From Pocillopora verrucosa (taxonomy: Eukaryota > Cnidaria > Anthozoa > Scleractinia > Pocilloporidae): 64,000 nucleotides of DNA. Positions within the stretch are counted from its first letter, which is position 1. Each line of letters starts with the position of its first letter. Position numbers and translations under genes: made by a program. Under the pieces are notes generated by a model. That model saw nothing but the letters and a program-made list of their open reading frames with translations, did not search any database and was not told the DNA's origin. Location: NCBI RefSeq assembly GCF_036669915.1, contig NC_089312.1:32445330-32509329 (forward strand), in the 5' to 3' direction. Shown here piece after piece: positions 48,968 through 59,504 of the stretch.

Positions 48968-49710
48968 TATTATCACTTTCTAGGGCATTTTGGGGCATTC
49001 AGCAGGCTTAAATGGAGAATTTTGCGGGGCAAAATGTATTTTAGCCCGCTGAAATAAATTAATGAAAAGTAAGAATCAAACAACTGTACAATAAAAAGAG
49101 CCAATTAAAACCGAGAAGCCATCGCTATGTTAACGCCGTTTTCTTGCAGCGTTGATGAAAGAAATTAAAGCAAATTTGCGCCATTGCGAAGCATAACAGC
49201 GAATAAGACTTGATATCGGCTACATAAAGGATTTCTCAGCCGCACAGAAACACACTTCGGGCATTCTTAGTCGTCCATTTCTGTCTTTAAAACCCGTAGA
49301 AGTTCTGTGGCCAGTGGCAAAGTGCACGTAAGTTTTGCAGCTTCAAGCCGAGCGCACTCAGTTCAATCAGCAATTGTGCAGTTAATTTTAACAGCTTTAT
49401 CGAATATTCCTTTAAGAGGTTTTGAAAACTCAAATGGCGAGATTTTGTAATTTCTCACCAGCTTCGCTTGTTGGTGTATTTTCATTGAAGGAAAATAAAA
49501 GCTGTTTCAAAACTTGTAGACGCTCGTGTGATTGTTAAGGCTGTTTCGATGCAATTTTTTCATTTTTATTTTCTCAATGTCCTCTAAAGCGAAAACGATA
49601 AGATAGTTCATGTATAAAAGGGCATAAATATGTTTTGGGACTTTACGAGAGCTCATTCTAACCCTCGTCTTGCGGTTCGGACTGAAATGAGACTGAGTCT
49701 ATTGTTATGT
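48968..49710. repeat. Dispersed repeat, copy 2 (shared with 3.4 kb)
   Basis: Longer copy of the element at 3355-3660, sharing 'ttatcactttctagggca', 'gcggggcaaaatgtatttta', 'cgctcgtgtgattgtt' and the 'cataaatatgttttgg' block, with extra sequence between them. No protein recognised. Confidence 0.4.
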
Positions 49711-49886
49711 TAAACATTGTTTAAATGAAATGAAGTGAATGAGGTTTAGGAGTGACAATCGTGAATTTACAAAATGGTAAGATTTTTACCGTTCAAAATC
49801 TCTTTCCCTGTAACTCTGACCAATGTTTCGAAATGGTGTAAATTGTAACGGTGAGGATAGTTTTATTTACGTTAGCAGCTTCTTAC

Positions 49887-49923
49887 CTCCATTTAGGGTT
49901 TGAGTTATTGGAGCCGTTGTGCA
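49887..49923 (-). CDS. Candidate upstream linker exon of the receptor gene
   Basis: 37 nt flanked by a TTCAG acceptor and a GTAAGA donor, phase 0 in and phase 1 out. It reads CTTAPITQTLNG and would join in phase to the Thr/Pro-rich linker exon at 48795-48851. A Thr-rich stalk is plausible before the CUB domain, but the exon is tiny and may be chance. Confidence 0.35.
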
Positions 49924-51301
49924 CTGAATTAAGAAAGAAAAACAGCAATTTATTGCAGTTGGTCTGTGTTGGCAGTTGGAAAACACACGAAGGAGGCTTT
50001 TCACAAAAACTTTTACATCGTTCCTCTGGAAATACCTTTCGAATGAGGACTTTGAATAAAAAGAGAAACTTTCTGACCGACAAATCTAACGGTTAAAGAA
50101 AGATGTTCAACTGAATTGTGATAATTTTAGCGATGAACAAATTAATTAACTTTGAGGAATATACTCTCCACGGTGGGAATTTGTAAATGTTTTGAATCAA
50201 ATATTAAACAGACACGAAACGGTGATTTTGTTAAGACTTTCTCTTCATTTCTAACTCTTTACTTGACATACCAAAAACGTGCCTTTTTTCTAATCAATTT
50301 TATACCAAATTTCACGGATTTTGAGGAGTTGAGAAAATGGAAAAGGTTTTTATGACAAACCCGTAGCAAAATACTGAACTTGAGAATCAACCTTGACCCT
50401 TTGAGAGTTAAACTGAATTTGAGTCACTATCACTGTTCAAACCTGAATGAAGTTAGGAACGCATTGGAATATAGATGTAACGACCCAAAACCATTTCATC
50501 TTCCTCTCTGACAGAGTTTCATTTAATCTTGAATCGAGCATCCGTTATGGAATCGTAACTCCTTCAGTAATCTGGATAAATAATTCATTTTGTCCGGTAA
50601 TTGATTAAATCACTCCCGCTGGTGTAAGGGCAGCGTGTTGTAATTGGTTGTAATATTCGTAATGGCAGCCACGAAGCACGTAACTGTGCCTAATCGAGTC
50701 TTATCGTGGGTGTTAAATTCAACTATTTTCAACAGTTTCGTGCATAAAGAAAGGGGAGAATTTAACAAAGCTAATAAAACAAGAGGAAACAAAAATGAAA
50801 TAGAAGGAATCATGTGGAACTCTTATTCAACAGTCTTCTATTTTTTTGCTATCCACAAGCTCCCTAATTTGACGAACACTAGCCTCAAGATGGTACACAC
50901 ATTTGTATACTAGAAGGATGAACTAGCAGAAGCCACTTGACTCCAAAGCCATTTTAGGCGCACATTGAATAATTTAAGGCTTAACATCGTTGTAACAATT
51001 GAATTTGTTGAATAAAAAAATAACTTTCTTAACGTCACCGGCATGAAGTTTTCACTGGAAAAGAAGTTGCTCTGCATCATTTTGTAAAAACGAGGCATTT
51101 TGTAACAGCCTACGCATTTGTAATAATAGCTACGGCATTTTTTTATAATCGTTGGTCTTCGCGTGACGCAGATTGTGATGACCTCAACTTTGTTACAAAA
51201 ACGCATAAACAAATAAGAAAAAGTGGTATTTTCGAAATGGTACTAAGCTTCTTTCTGGCATAACCAGATCATAGGGCTACAACTTTGATACGTGGCGTTA
51301 C

Positions 51302-51485
51302 TTGCATTCAAAAAGGCGTCTTTTCCGTTACAAATAGCTCACCATCACTCTCTGTCAGTGGGTTCGGCGAGGGGAGGGAGCGCGGGCTCCTAATCCCGAA
51401 CAGCGGCTGGTAATCGAGCCAAACAACCAGGCCCCTGTGCCCATAGAATGGGAAAAACAACACAGCTCGTGACAGAGAAAAAAAG
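51302..51485. repeat. Dispersed repeat, possible SINE relic, copy 2
   Basis: The minus strand contains ggctcgattaccagccgctg then ttcggg, matching the copy at 12903. GC-rich against an AT-rich background. Confidence 0.4.
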
Positions 51486-51612
51486 TTTACCCACAAGAAT
51501 GTTCAACGTTTGTCACAGCTTCCAGTCATTTCCTGCCAAACCCTCCTATGCGTAAAAGATGAAAACAACGATACACAAGCTCTATTTTTTTAATCAAGTC
51601 CCCACTAGACTT

Positions 51613-51835
51613 CACTTCACTTAGCCCTCACAAGATCTGATTGTTAATTCTCCCTCCAGCTACAACACATTTCCTTGTAAATAAGTTACAAGGTTATGGC
51701 GTTAGATCAAGGTAACAACTTCTAACTGATCATTTTGAGTATTATCATTGCCTGTTTGCTGGATAATGTTTGGAAATTATAGGGAGAAGTTAAATGCTCA
51801 TCACTTCTGGAAGTGAACGGGTTAGGGTAATTACA
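51613..51835. repeat. Dispersed repeat family R1, copy 3
   Basis: Landmarks aagatctgattgttaattct, acacatttccttgtaaataa, 'gcgttagatcaaggtaacaa', 'gctggataatg' and a terminal 'gaacgggtta'. Same order as the other three copies. Confidence 0.75.
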
Positions 51836-52661
51836 CGATATGCGCATTTCTATACAGTACTTCATACTCAATATTAGTCAGGAATATGGTCAATTTATCA
51901 GAAGGAAAAGAACACCACGCCTTTACTACAGGCACATGTAAAGCCTGTATCCCAACATTTTTCGCTCAAATTTGCTCGGAAGATTATAATTTCCAAACTA
52001 CCCACTACCCCACCTCATAAAAATGACCCAACAACCCATCCCTCCCCCACCACCAAAAGTTGGCCTGCTCTAAAAAACATCAAGTTGATAGTACTCTCAA
52101 TTCCCAGCGAACCAAAATCATCACCCGTTAGAGTTCTTCTTTACACCAGAATAAATTCAAGACGTCCGATATTCAAATATTAAGAAAATAACTCTGGACC
52201 TTATTACAACTGCATAATCTTCAAGAATTAGCTTAAACTACAATTTACAGAGGTACATTTGCATCATTATTACTTTACCTTACTAATAAGCCTACTAATG
52301 ATTGTGCTTCACTGCCTTTGTTAAAATAACTCTAAAATAGTTTGCTTTTCTTTTTTTCTTAGATAAAACTTACGACAAATAGCAAGCGTTTCCTAAAACA
52401 TACACATAAATAACGATAAAATTACACACTTAGCAGAAATATACCTTGGAATTCTGTATTTCACAGAAATAAACTCTCACAATGTAGCACATAAATTACA
52501 TGTGATCTTCTAGGTCTAAAAAAAAGTTAGATGAAAAGCTGCTTGTCTGTGAGTGTGCCACTTTTCGTTTAACTAATACCTGGAAACACAACAGAATAAC
52601 CAAATTAAAGCAACATTACATAAGAAGTCCATTACAATGAAAGGTTTCAAATTAATTAACA

Positions 52662-52873
52662 CTTAAACTCCCAAGATCTGATTGTTAATTCTCCCTTCTG
52701 CCTGCGACACATTCCCTCTAAATTAGTCACAGGAGTTTGGTGTTAGATCACCATCATTACCTCTACATGATAAGTTTGAGTATTCTCATTGTCTGTTTGC
52801 TGGATAATGAACAGCATGGATGTTATAGGGAAAGTTACACGTTAATCACTTTGAGGATTTTAAGGATTAAAGG
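52662..52873. repeat. Dispersed repeat family R1, copy 4
   Basis: Starts 'aactcccaagatctgattgt', includes 'ggtgttagatcaccatcat' and 'tgtttgctggataatg', ends 'aaggattaaagg'. Only about 0.8 kb from copy 3 and in the same orientation. Confidence 0.75.
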
Positions 52874-53046
52874 AACAAAAAAACCCAACTGAGAAGGTGT
52901 GAATTTTGCACACTAAGCATGTCATATCTCTCATCATGATGAGGATGAGAGATTCTTTAAAACCACTACATTCAAACACTCCACTTGGAGTTTAATAAAC
53001 TGAGACATTGCCACAAAATCTTTGTGTAACAGTCAAGGAAATCCTC

Positions 53047-56000
53047 TCACCTCTGCGTTTTTTCTCTTAGGTATTGGTTTTCTTTTTCAAGCTGGGTAAT
53101 TTTTGCATCTTTGGCTCTAAGTTGAGTTTCAAGGAAGACTATCTCTTCTCTCTGATCACTGTAAGCAAGTCTCAACTATCAAAGAAAAAATACAAATAAA
53201 GAAAAGATCATTGACATCTGTGCATGTATGTGTTTCAGCACCATGTGTACAGGAATAACATTCAGTGACAAGAAATGTAACCTTCCGTGAGCCAGGGTGG
53301 AAGGGGTTAAGAGTACACCCATTCTGCTAGATGGGATTCAAGTGCACATCAGTTATCCCCATGGCAATTGATCACATATCCCCAACAAATTGACTGCACC
53401 CATTAAGACCCTTGAGTGGAGAGGGATGCTGGCAGAGCAAAGTGGCTTACTCATGAATGCAACAGCTGGAGCATGAATCAGGATTCATGAACAAAGAGCA
53501 ATAGCAACAAGAGGCCTATGTACATTCAACAAGTATTGATCACTTAAATTATGGTAGCACAACTTACAGTGTCAATATCCCAGTTTGCAAAATCCCCTGA
53601 GCGCCTTCTACCTCCTCCACTTGGTCGTCTTTTTTCCAAAGAAGACCCTCTACCATTATCTACTGCTTTTGCTGTGACCTAATTCATGATAAAAAAAAAA
53701 AAAAAAAAAAAAAAAATGTTCAAGCTGTCATTCCAACAAACTTATTTGATGGGCTGAATTAGGCATGCATTTTGATTGGTTCTTACTGATCATCTACTGG
53801 AGGACAGACACATAGATGATGTCACCATTACCAACACTTTGCTTCTATATCATACAAAATAAATAGATTCCATGATGCTGTGGGTCTGTAAAGTAATATA
53901 TCACAGATGATGTCAAAATGAGGAACAGTGTAGCACATCAGCAACACATGCAACTGCACCTTGAGTGTTACTTTTTGGTTCTCACCACAAATTTTATGTC
54001 AGTGGGAGATGCAGTAGCCTTCTGGTCATTGTATTGGACTCTAGGTTGAGAAGTGCAGGTTTGAGTGCAGGCCAAGTCAATGTGTTGTGTTCTTGGGTAA
54101 AACACTTCACTCTCACAGTGCTTCTCTCAGTGCCTCTCTCAATCCAAGATCATAAATGGGTAATGGCAAATTTTTGAAGTCTGAAGAAATGCTGGGGGGA
54201 AACCTTGTCATGGACAAGTAATAGATCACAGATGATGTCAAATGTGGTAAGAACATCAGTGACACAGTCAGTTGCACCTCATGTGCCACTTTTTTGTTCT
54301 TACCACATTTTGACATCATCTATGATCTATTACTGAACAGATGCACGGCAACTTGGAATCTATTTGTTAAACAGACCCATGTCAACAAGGGATCCATTTG
54401 TTAAATATTTAAACTGATAAATTACCTGGATTGGGTCTCTCTGTTTGGTTTCTGGCTTACTTGACACTTCAGTTGCTCGAACATACTGAACTTCACTCTC
54501 TCCATTCTGTCCTCTGGTAGACACATGGTTGGTTTCAGGTGAAGTTGGATAACGTTGTTCTTCATTTCTACTGCTAACTCTTACTGGAGACTTTGGTGGT
54601 GACTTTGGTGGCGATTCAGAAGTTGGACTTCTACATGAAAGAAAATTATGGAATGTAATTGCAACAATAAGTACAAAACTTTTCAGTCAAGGTACACCTA
54701 TGTTTCTCAGTTTTAACTTATCATTAACATGTACTTGTATACAAAGCAAAAAATCAAAGATTAGGGTCTTTCTATGCAAAAGGCATGAGCAGTATCACAG
54801 TTGTAAGAGATTGGAATCTGGTTTCTTTGGCAGAAATGAGCACATAGAACACCTACTTTTCTTAAAGAAAATAGAATCAATTCCTTAAACCTCAGATTTT
54901 CTTTCATGGGCAATTCTATATATGTCATTGTTTCAGCAACTGGTAATCATGCATTACAGTTTTACCACAGTTTAAAATTGTTTTAGAAGTCTGCAAAATT
55001 GTCATGCTTGTTCAACTAGCAGCTTAATTAATGTCATGTGGAGCATTGCCATGAAGGAAGTTTCTTTAGGTTAAATTTCATTCCTACTTAGAAGATTAAG
55101 CAAGTGCTGTCAATTATTGTCACAATTATAATTTTTATATAGCAATAATGGCATGGTGACAGTTATCATGGTCATGTTGATTCATTTTTAGAGAACAGTG
55201 ACTGGTACTTTTCCCTGCAGAACATGATCTGTGATAAGATTAGAAGCAGCTGGCTATGCAAAATTGAAACCAGGTTCCACCCTAGCTTGCTAAAACTGGA
55301 ATCCAGCATCCTATAGGCTGTTTTTCCCTTCTATTACAACATACTCTCTCCCTTAGAGGAAAAACAAAGCACAGTGTACCTGACAGCCTGGTATTCTGCT
55401 CTTCCAGTTGATGCACGCCTGTCCTCTCTCTCTCGCTGTTCTCTTGTTCTCATATCACGGGTCTCTACCTCTCCATCCAAAAGAGGAAAGTCTTTCAGGA
55501 GGTCCATGAGGTTTGGATTTCTATTAAGTCCCTGGTCAATCCATTCACGTGCCCTCATGGAAGGTTTATCTGACGGAGTCAATGGATATAAGTCTCGCTG
55601 AAGTACACTGGATTGCTGCAAAAATAAAATACACAAAAAAACGTTTGGATCAACTTAACCATCTCATATTTTATTCCCCAAGTGCATACTGATGATTTAT
55701 GACAAGTATCTTAAATTTTCAAAAAGCATTCTACAGTCTTTCAAAAGAAACCAAAATAACATGAAAAGAAAGGCTTGGTGAAGGAAGTAAATTACTACAT
55801 AAGTCAGTACAGAAAATCGTATTGTTCTTACCCTTCTTGGAACAGTCATGGCAATTGGTTCCACAAAGTTGTTGTTGTGCAGCTTATAAAACCTATAAAT
55901 CTCACATGCAGTGACATCAACACCTCTCTTTGGCATGACACCAAAGCCACGTTGAGGTGATGAACTACGGTACTCGTTTAGGAAGGTGAAGTATGGCTCA

Positions 56001-58923
56001 GATTCTGATACTTCATAGTACCTGATATTGCCATCACCCTGGAAAGAAAATAGTGATATGCATAAGAAATGATTCTTCATTAAAAGAATAGTTATTTATG
56101 AAATAATGAGCATCCCTCCAATATAGATCAAAATAGTCCATTTTACAGTTGTGTGCTTGGTTGCCAAGCCTTTGAACAGGAGTGAGGCTAAGGTTGACCT
56201 TGTTATAATACAAACCTTGCTGCTTTTCAAATGCAAATTACTTTGTTATCATGCTAACTAGATACTGGTCTCTGTCACAACCAGGTCACCTTCAGCCTCA
56301 CTCCAAATTAAAGGCTTGGCAACTGAGTACACAACTGCAAAATGGCCTACTGCACCTATGTCATTCCAAACAACAACATGTGTCATGGTAGAAAAGGGAT
56401 CCACTGTTTTCATTCTTTTAGCATTTCAAATAAGTACCTTTCACATGCAGGTCAAATATGTTATAAAAACAAGGTACATGCTGTATAATTTATTAAAAAT
56501 ATTTAATATCTCTTTTAAAACAACTAAGGTCTGGTATCTATTGGTATGAGATCTTAAACAAGCACTTATTCCATACAAAGATCCAAGGAGATCTGCTAAG
56601 TCCTAATGTTCACAAGGCATTGGTACAATAAGAACTCTCTGGCTACCATGCAGAATTCTCCATCACAATTTTGACCCTTTCACTCCTCAGGGTGACCAAC
56701 ACCCTATTTTTCCTTACAGTATCACTGCTGCACCAAACATTATCATTAAATAAAGGAAGTGATCATGAAATAAAACAGCTCTTGGTCATCAAATAAATTC
56801 TTCTTCTCAATACCATAGCAAATGTATAAAAAGTAGAATGGAGAATATGCATAATGATGATTTGGTGCAAAGAATTCATGGCCTGAGCAGCCTGAACTAT
56901 TTTTCATGCAGATACACATGACGATAACTTTGAAAACTACCTTTCCAGCAAGAAAAACAATCCTTGTGTCGTGATCATAATAGGGGAGCAGAACACCTGA
57001 TGAAGAATCCACACTATCAATTTTGATCGCTTTTTTCAAATTTCTCTGATGGAAGAAAATTACAAAAAAAGTTAATGACGAGTATCTACTATGTCTTTGA
57101 ATTTTCTAAGAAATGACACCCATTCAGCACATCTACAAAACTAATTAAAAGCTGAGTAGACTAGAAGAGACAGTAAATCTTTGAGATCAGAAAGATCTGA
57201 GTCCATTGAGGAATTGGACCATACAAACTAGTTTTCTGTGCTCTGATGCTCTGCCACTCTGCCACAGAAATCCTCAAGATGGACTGTGCCAAACACTCTA
57301 TGGTGATTTTGGCCTAACGCAACATCAATTTCTATGATATCTCAGATTTTTTCTTTGTCCTACTCTTGTGACAAAAGCAATAGTAATTTTCTTTAATAAA
57401 AAGCGTTTGAAATTTCTTACCACATCCCAGATGGCTACTTGTCTCTCGTTCATTCTTGAGAATCCTGTTGTAAAGAGCATGTTCATATCACCAAGAAAAA
57501 CCACATGAGAGCTCTTATTGCCAGGGTGTCCCAATCCGTGCTGAAAAAGCAAAACAATTTTATGAGTTGACATATGAGAGCATAAAAGCCATGTATCTAA
57601 GGATAATATTTGTCTCAAAGAATTTTGAAAACAGATATTTCAGAAGGTGGGAGGTGGTGTGGCCCAGTGGTTAGGGCACTGGACTTGTAATCCAGTGGTC
57701 CCAGGTTCAAGTCCTCCTACCTACTGTTCACTGGATTTATTCTTGGTTGCCCAGAGTTCAACTCCATGACTGCACCATGTAAATAACCAGCTGAATTGCC
57801 TCCTGCCAGGTGGGATTTTCAAGCATTTTATGTTTATTTGAAATATTTGTTTCTCTCTCCTTTATAATGTCTGGCCCACAACGTAAACTAATGGGTCCAC
57901 CAGAAATTGTGATGGCCATTAAAGCCTATTTTTTTTTTTAAGAAGTGGAGGCCAGTGTTGTTTGGTAGACTTTCAAGAAATTTAGATGTTCTTATTTCCA
58001 TGGTCATACTTGTACCACAAGTGTGCCAATAGTATTCTACCTATGTAATGGATGCATTTTTTTGGAACATAAACTTGTTGTTAATATGGACAAGATAAGA
58101 ATGAATATATCCAGATTGCATCATTTCCTCCTTTCAGATAAACAGGACAAAATATATGTTTCTGTGAAAAGGTCATTAAGTAAGACATTTTGTCAATGGT
58201 TTCAAAATACTGACAGATCCCTGAAATACATCTAGATCCAATAGGATGTTCCAAAAATGTTTAATGACATTTCCTGGTGTTGTCCATAAGCTACAACTCA
58301 GCTTAGAAAAGATAAATATTTACAGAAGACACCAAGCATTCAGAGTTTTTCGGGGCAGGGCAATATTATACTTTATCACAACTTTAGACCACTTTTAGCC
58401 TGATTTATTGGTCCACTTGAAGAACCTAACATAATCAGAATCTTACATCCCTGAAAAATTTGTAGTATACAATAACAATAGTACCTACCGCTGCAAGTCT
58501 TCCAGCTCTGGGATCTATAACTCGTATCTTCTTGTCTTTACAAGTGGAAGCCAGTAAACTACCATTGTAATTGAAAGACAGTGAAAAAATTGTATCAGGA
58601 TGTCCCTTGAGTATTGTTGCAGCTTCTCTGTCATCCACAATATCCCAAATTCTAACTTCATTGTCATACCCAGCACTAGCAATGACCCCTTCAGCACAAG
58701 GATGCCATCGAATAATATTGACCTTACGAGAGTGCCCCCTTAAATCAACTAAATGTTCATCAAGGTCCATTGATAGGCCATCTTCAGGAATATGCCATAC
58801 TTTGATTGAACCATCCTCAGCACTGGAAGCTATTTGTTGGTCATTAAAAGGGTTCCATTGAATATCAAGAACAGGCCGCCCATGTCCAGTTACTTTTGGA
58901 GCATCTATAGGAACACGACCAAC
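53047..58923 (-). CDS. Coronin, actin-binding WD40 protein (5' exons outside window)
   Basis: Minus-strand exons with matching phases: 58489-58923, 57421-57540, 56941-57045, 55832-56038, 55380-55615, 54426-54630, 53568-53678, 53047-53175. They encode WD40 blades (GHGRPVLDIQWNPFND, SAEDGSIKVWHIPEDG, GHSRKVNIIRWHPC, SAGYDNEVRIWDI, KDKKIRVIDPRAG), then the coronin-specific LFTTGFSRMNERQVAIWD, SSSGVLLPYYDHDTRIVFL, GDGNIRYYEV, PQRGFGVMPKRGVDV, CEIYRFYKLHNN and EPIAMTVPR, a Ser/Pro/Arg-rich linker, and a C-terminal coiled coil (ITQLEKENQYLREK). Coronins bind F-actin and Arp2/3 and steer actin turnover. The N-terminal exons, including the first blade, must lie beyond 64000 because none is found to the right of 58923. 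The final exon may end at TGA (53047) or splice from 53051 to a tiny exon at 52573-52579 ending in TAG. Confidence 0.92.
53689..53716. repeat. Poly-A tract
   Basis: About 26 consecutive A residues in the coronin intron between the exons at 54426 and 53678. Confidence 0.9.
53893..54185. repeat. MITE half copy followed by SINE-like sequence
   Basis: 53893-53995 (taatatatcacagatgatgt onwards) is a diverged copy of the left arm and centre of the hairpin at 54219. It is followed by 'gtgggagatgcagtagcctt...gtgcaggtttgagtgcaggc', a layout like box A and box B of a tRNA-derived SINE, and a 3' part with 'gggtaaaacacttcactctc'. The SINE appears inserted next to or inside the MITE. Confidence 0.45.
54219..54332. 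mobile_element. Short hairpin MITE in coronin intron
   Basis: taatagatcacagatgatgt at the left pairs with acatcatctatgatctatta at the right, and 'gtggtaagaaca' with 'tgttcttaccac' inside; 114 bp in all. A half copy lies at 59075-59165 and a diverged copy at 53893. Confidence 0.75.
56682..56870. repeat. Dispersed repeat family R2, copy 3
   Basis: Starts 'gaccctttcactcctcaggg', includes 'ccttacagtatcactgctgc', 'aaacagctcttggtcatcaa'. Matches the copies at 28.2 and 32.9 kb in landmark order. Coronin intron. Confidence 0.5.
57650..57940 (+). mobile_element. tRNA-derived SINE
   Basis: The 5' part resembles a tRNA gene: box A-like TGGCCCAGTGG at 57660-57670 with 'ttagggcactggacttgtaa' after it, and box B GGTTCAAGTCC at 57704-57714. 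A non-tRNA body follows (ending 'gatggccattaaagcctatt') and the element closes with a T run at 57929-57939. It sits in the coronin intron between exons 58489 and 57540. The anticodon-arm region reads like 'ctggacttgtaatccag', which pairs as a stem with loop, consistent with an ancestral tRNA fold. Confidence 0.85.
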
Positions 58924-59074
58924 CTGTCGCATAGCAGAAATAAACACAATCTCAGTATTCATTTTTAATATTCCTTCACAAAATATGATATCATTCATAA
59001 ATGGTAGCAGAAGTTAGAGTGATTAGAGGGGCAATACACTAAAGGACCAGCTTAATTCCAAGAGCTGACTTTTT

Positions 59075-59165
59075 CTTTTTAAGTTGCTGCACCTCATTTG
59101 CCACTGTTTTGTTCTTCCCACATTTTGATGTCATCTGAGATGTATTTCTGAACAGCTACAAAAAT
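59075..59165. repeat. Half copy of the 54.2 kb hairpin MITE
   Basis: 'gcacctcatttgccactgtt', 'ttgttcttcccacattttga' and 'tgtcatctgagatgtattt' match the right half of 54219-54332. It lies just before the retrotransposon. Confidence 0.6.
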
Positions 59166-59193
59166 CTATTTACTTTTCCTTAAATATATATAT

Positions 59194-59337
59194 TGTCACG
59201 ATTCTGTGAACTCAAAAGGGTTGTTTATTGTGCGAACTCGACTGCCGCCACGTGTGTATTCGTTTTCTCCTCAGTCTTCTAAATATAAAGATGTTCATCG
59301 GCCCAGTGGCGTGACCGTGTAACGCAATATCACGACA
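59194..59337 (-). repeat. 3' LTR of the Gypsy element
   Basis: 144 bp, identical base for base to 63619-63762 as far as I can compare. Starts TG and ends CA. It includes 'ttctaaatataaagatgttc', a possible TATA-like region on the plus-strand reading; on the element's own strand 'tttatatttagaa' could act as promoter or poly(A) region. Confidence 0.97.
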
Positions 59338-59351
59338 TCTTCCCCTTTTTA
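59338..59351 (-). other. Polypurine tract
   Basis: On the minus strand AAAAAGGGGAAGA lies directly against the 3' LTR, the expected site for plus-strand DNA priming. Confidence 0.8.
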
Positions 59352-59504
59352 CAAAGTTTATCTTCAAAAGTTAATTAATACTTAATGTTCGGTTTCGATC
59401 ACTGTTCAAATCACATAAAATCGATAAAACATTGTTCTTCATTGAAATCATAAAAAGATAGAAACAGAACCCAACAACTATTTAGCGGCTCAATCATTCA
59501 ATGT

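Larger units (their letters stand above)
49924..52572. other. Intergenic stretch, repeats only
   Basis: No convincing gene. A minus-strand frame at 50610-50813 begins with a signal-peptide-like stretch (MIPSISFLFPLVLLALLNSP) but has no fitting splice donor. Two R1 repeats and a GC-rich SINE-like repeat lie within. The promoter and first exon of the receptor gene are expected here or just beyond 49.9 kb. Confidence 0.4.

Noticed and set aside
50610-50813. Signal-peptide-like minus-strand frame as first exon of the receptor gene
   Set aside because: The hydrophobic start is attractive, but no GTRAG donor in a fitting phase follows before the stop, so I cannot link it.
57653-57720. A functional tRNA gene
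   Set aside because: Boxes A and B are present, but the acceptor stem does not close and a long non-tRNA tail with a T run follows, so it is a SINE.
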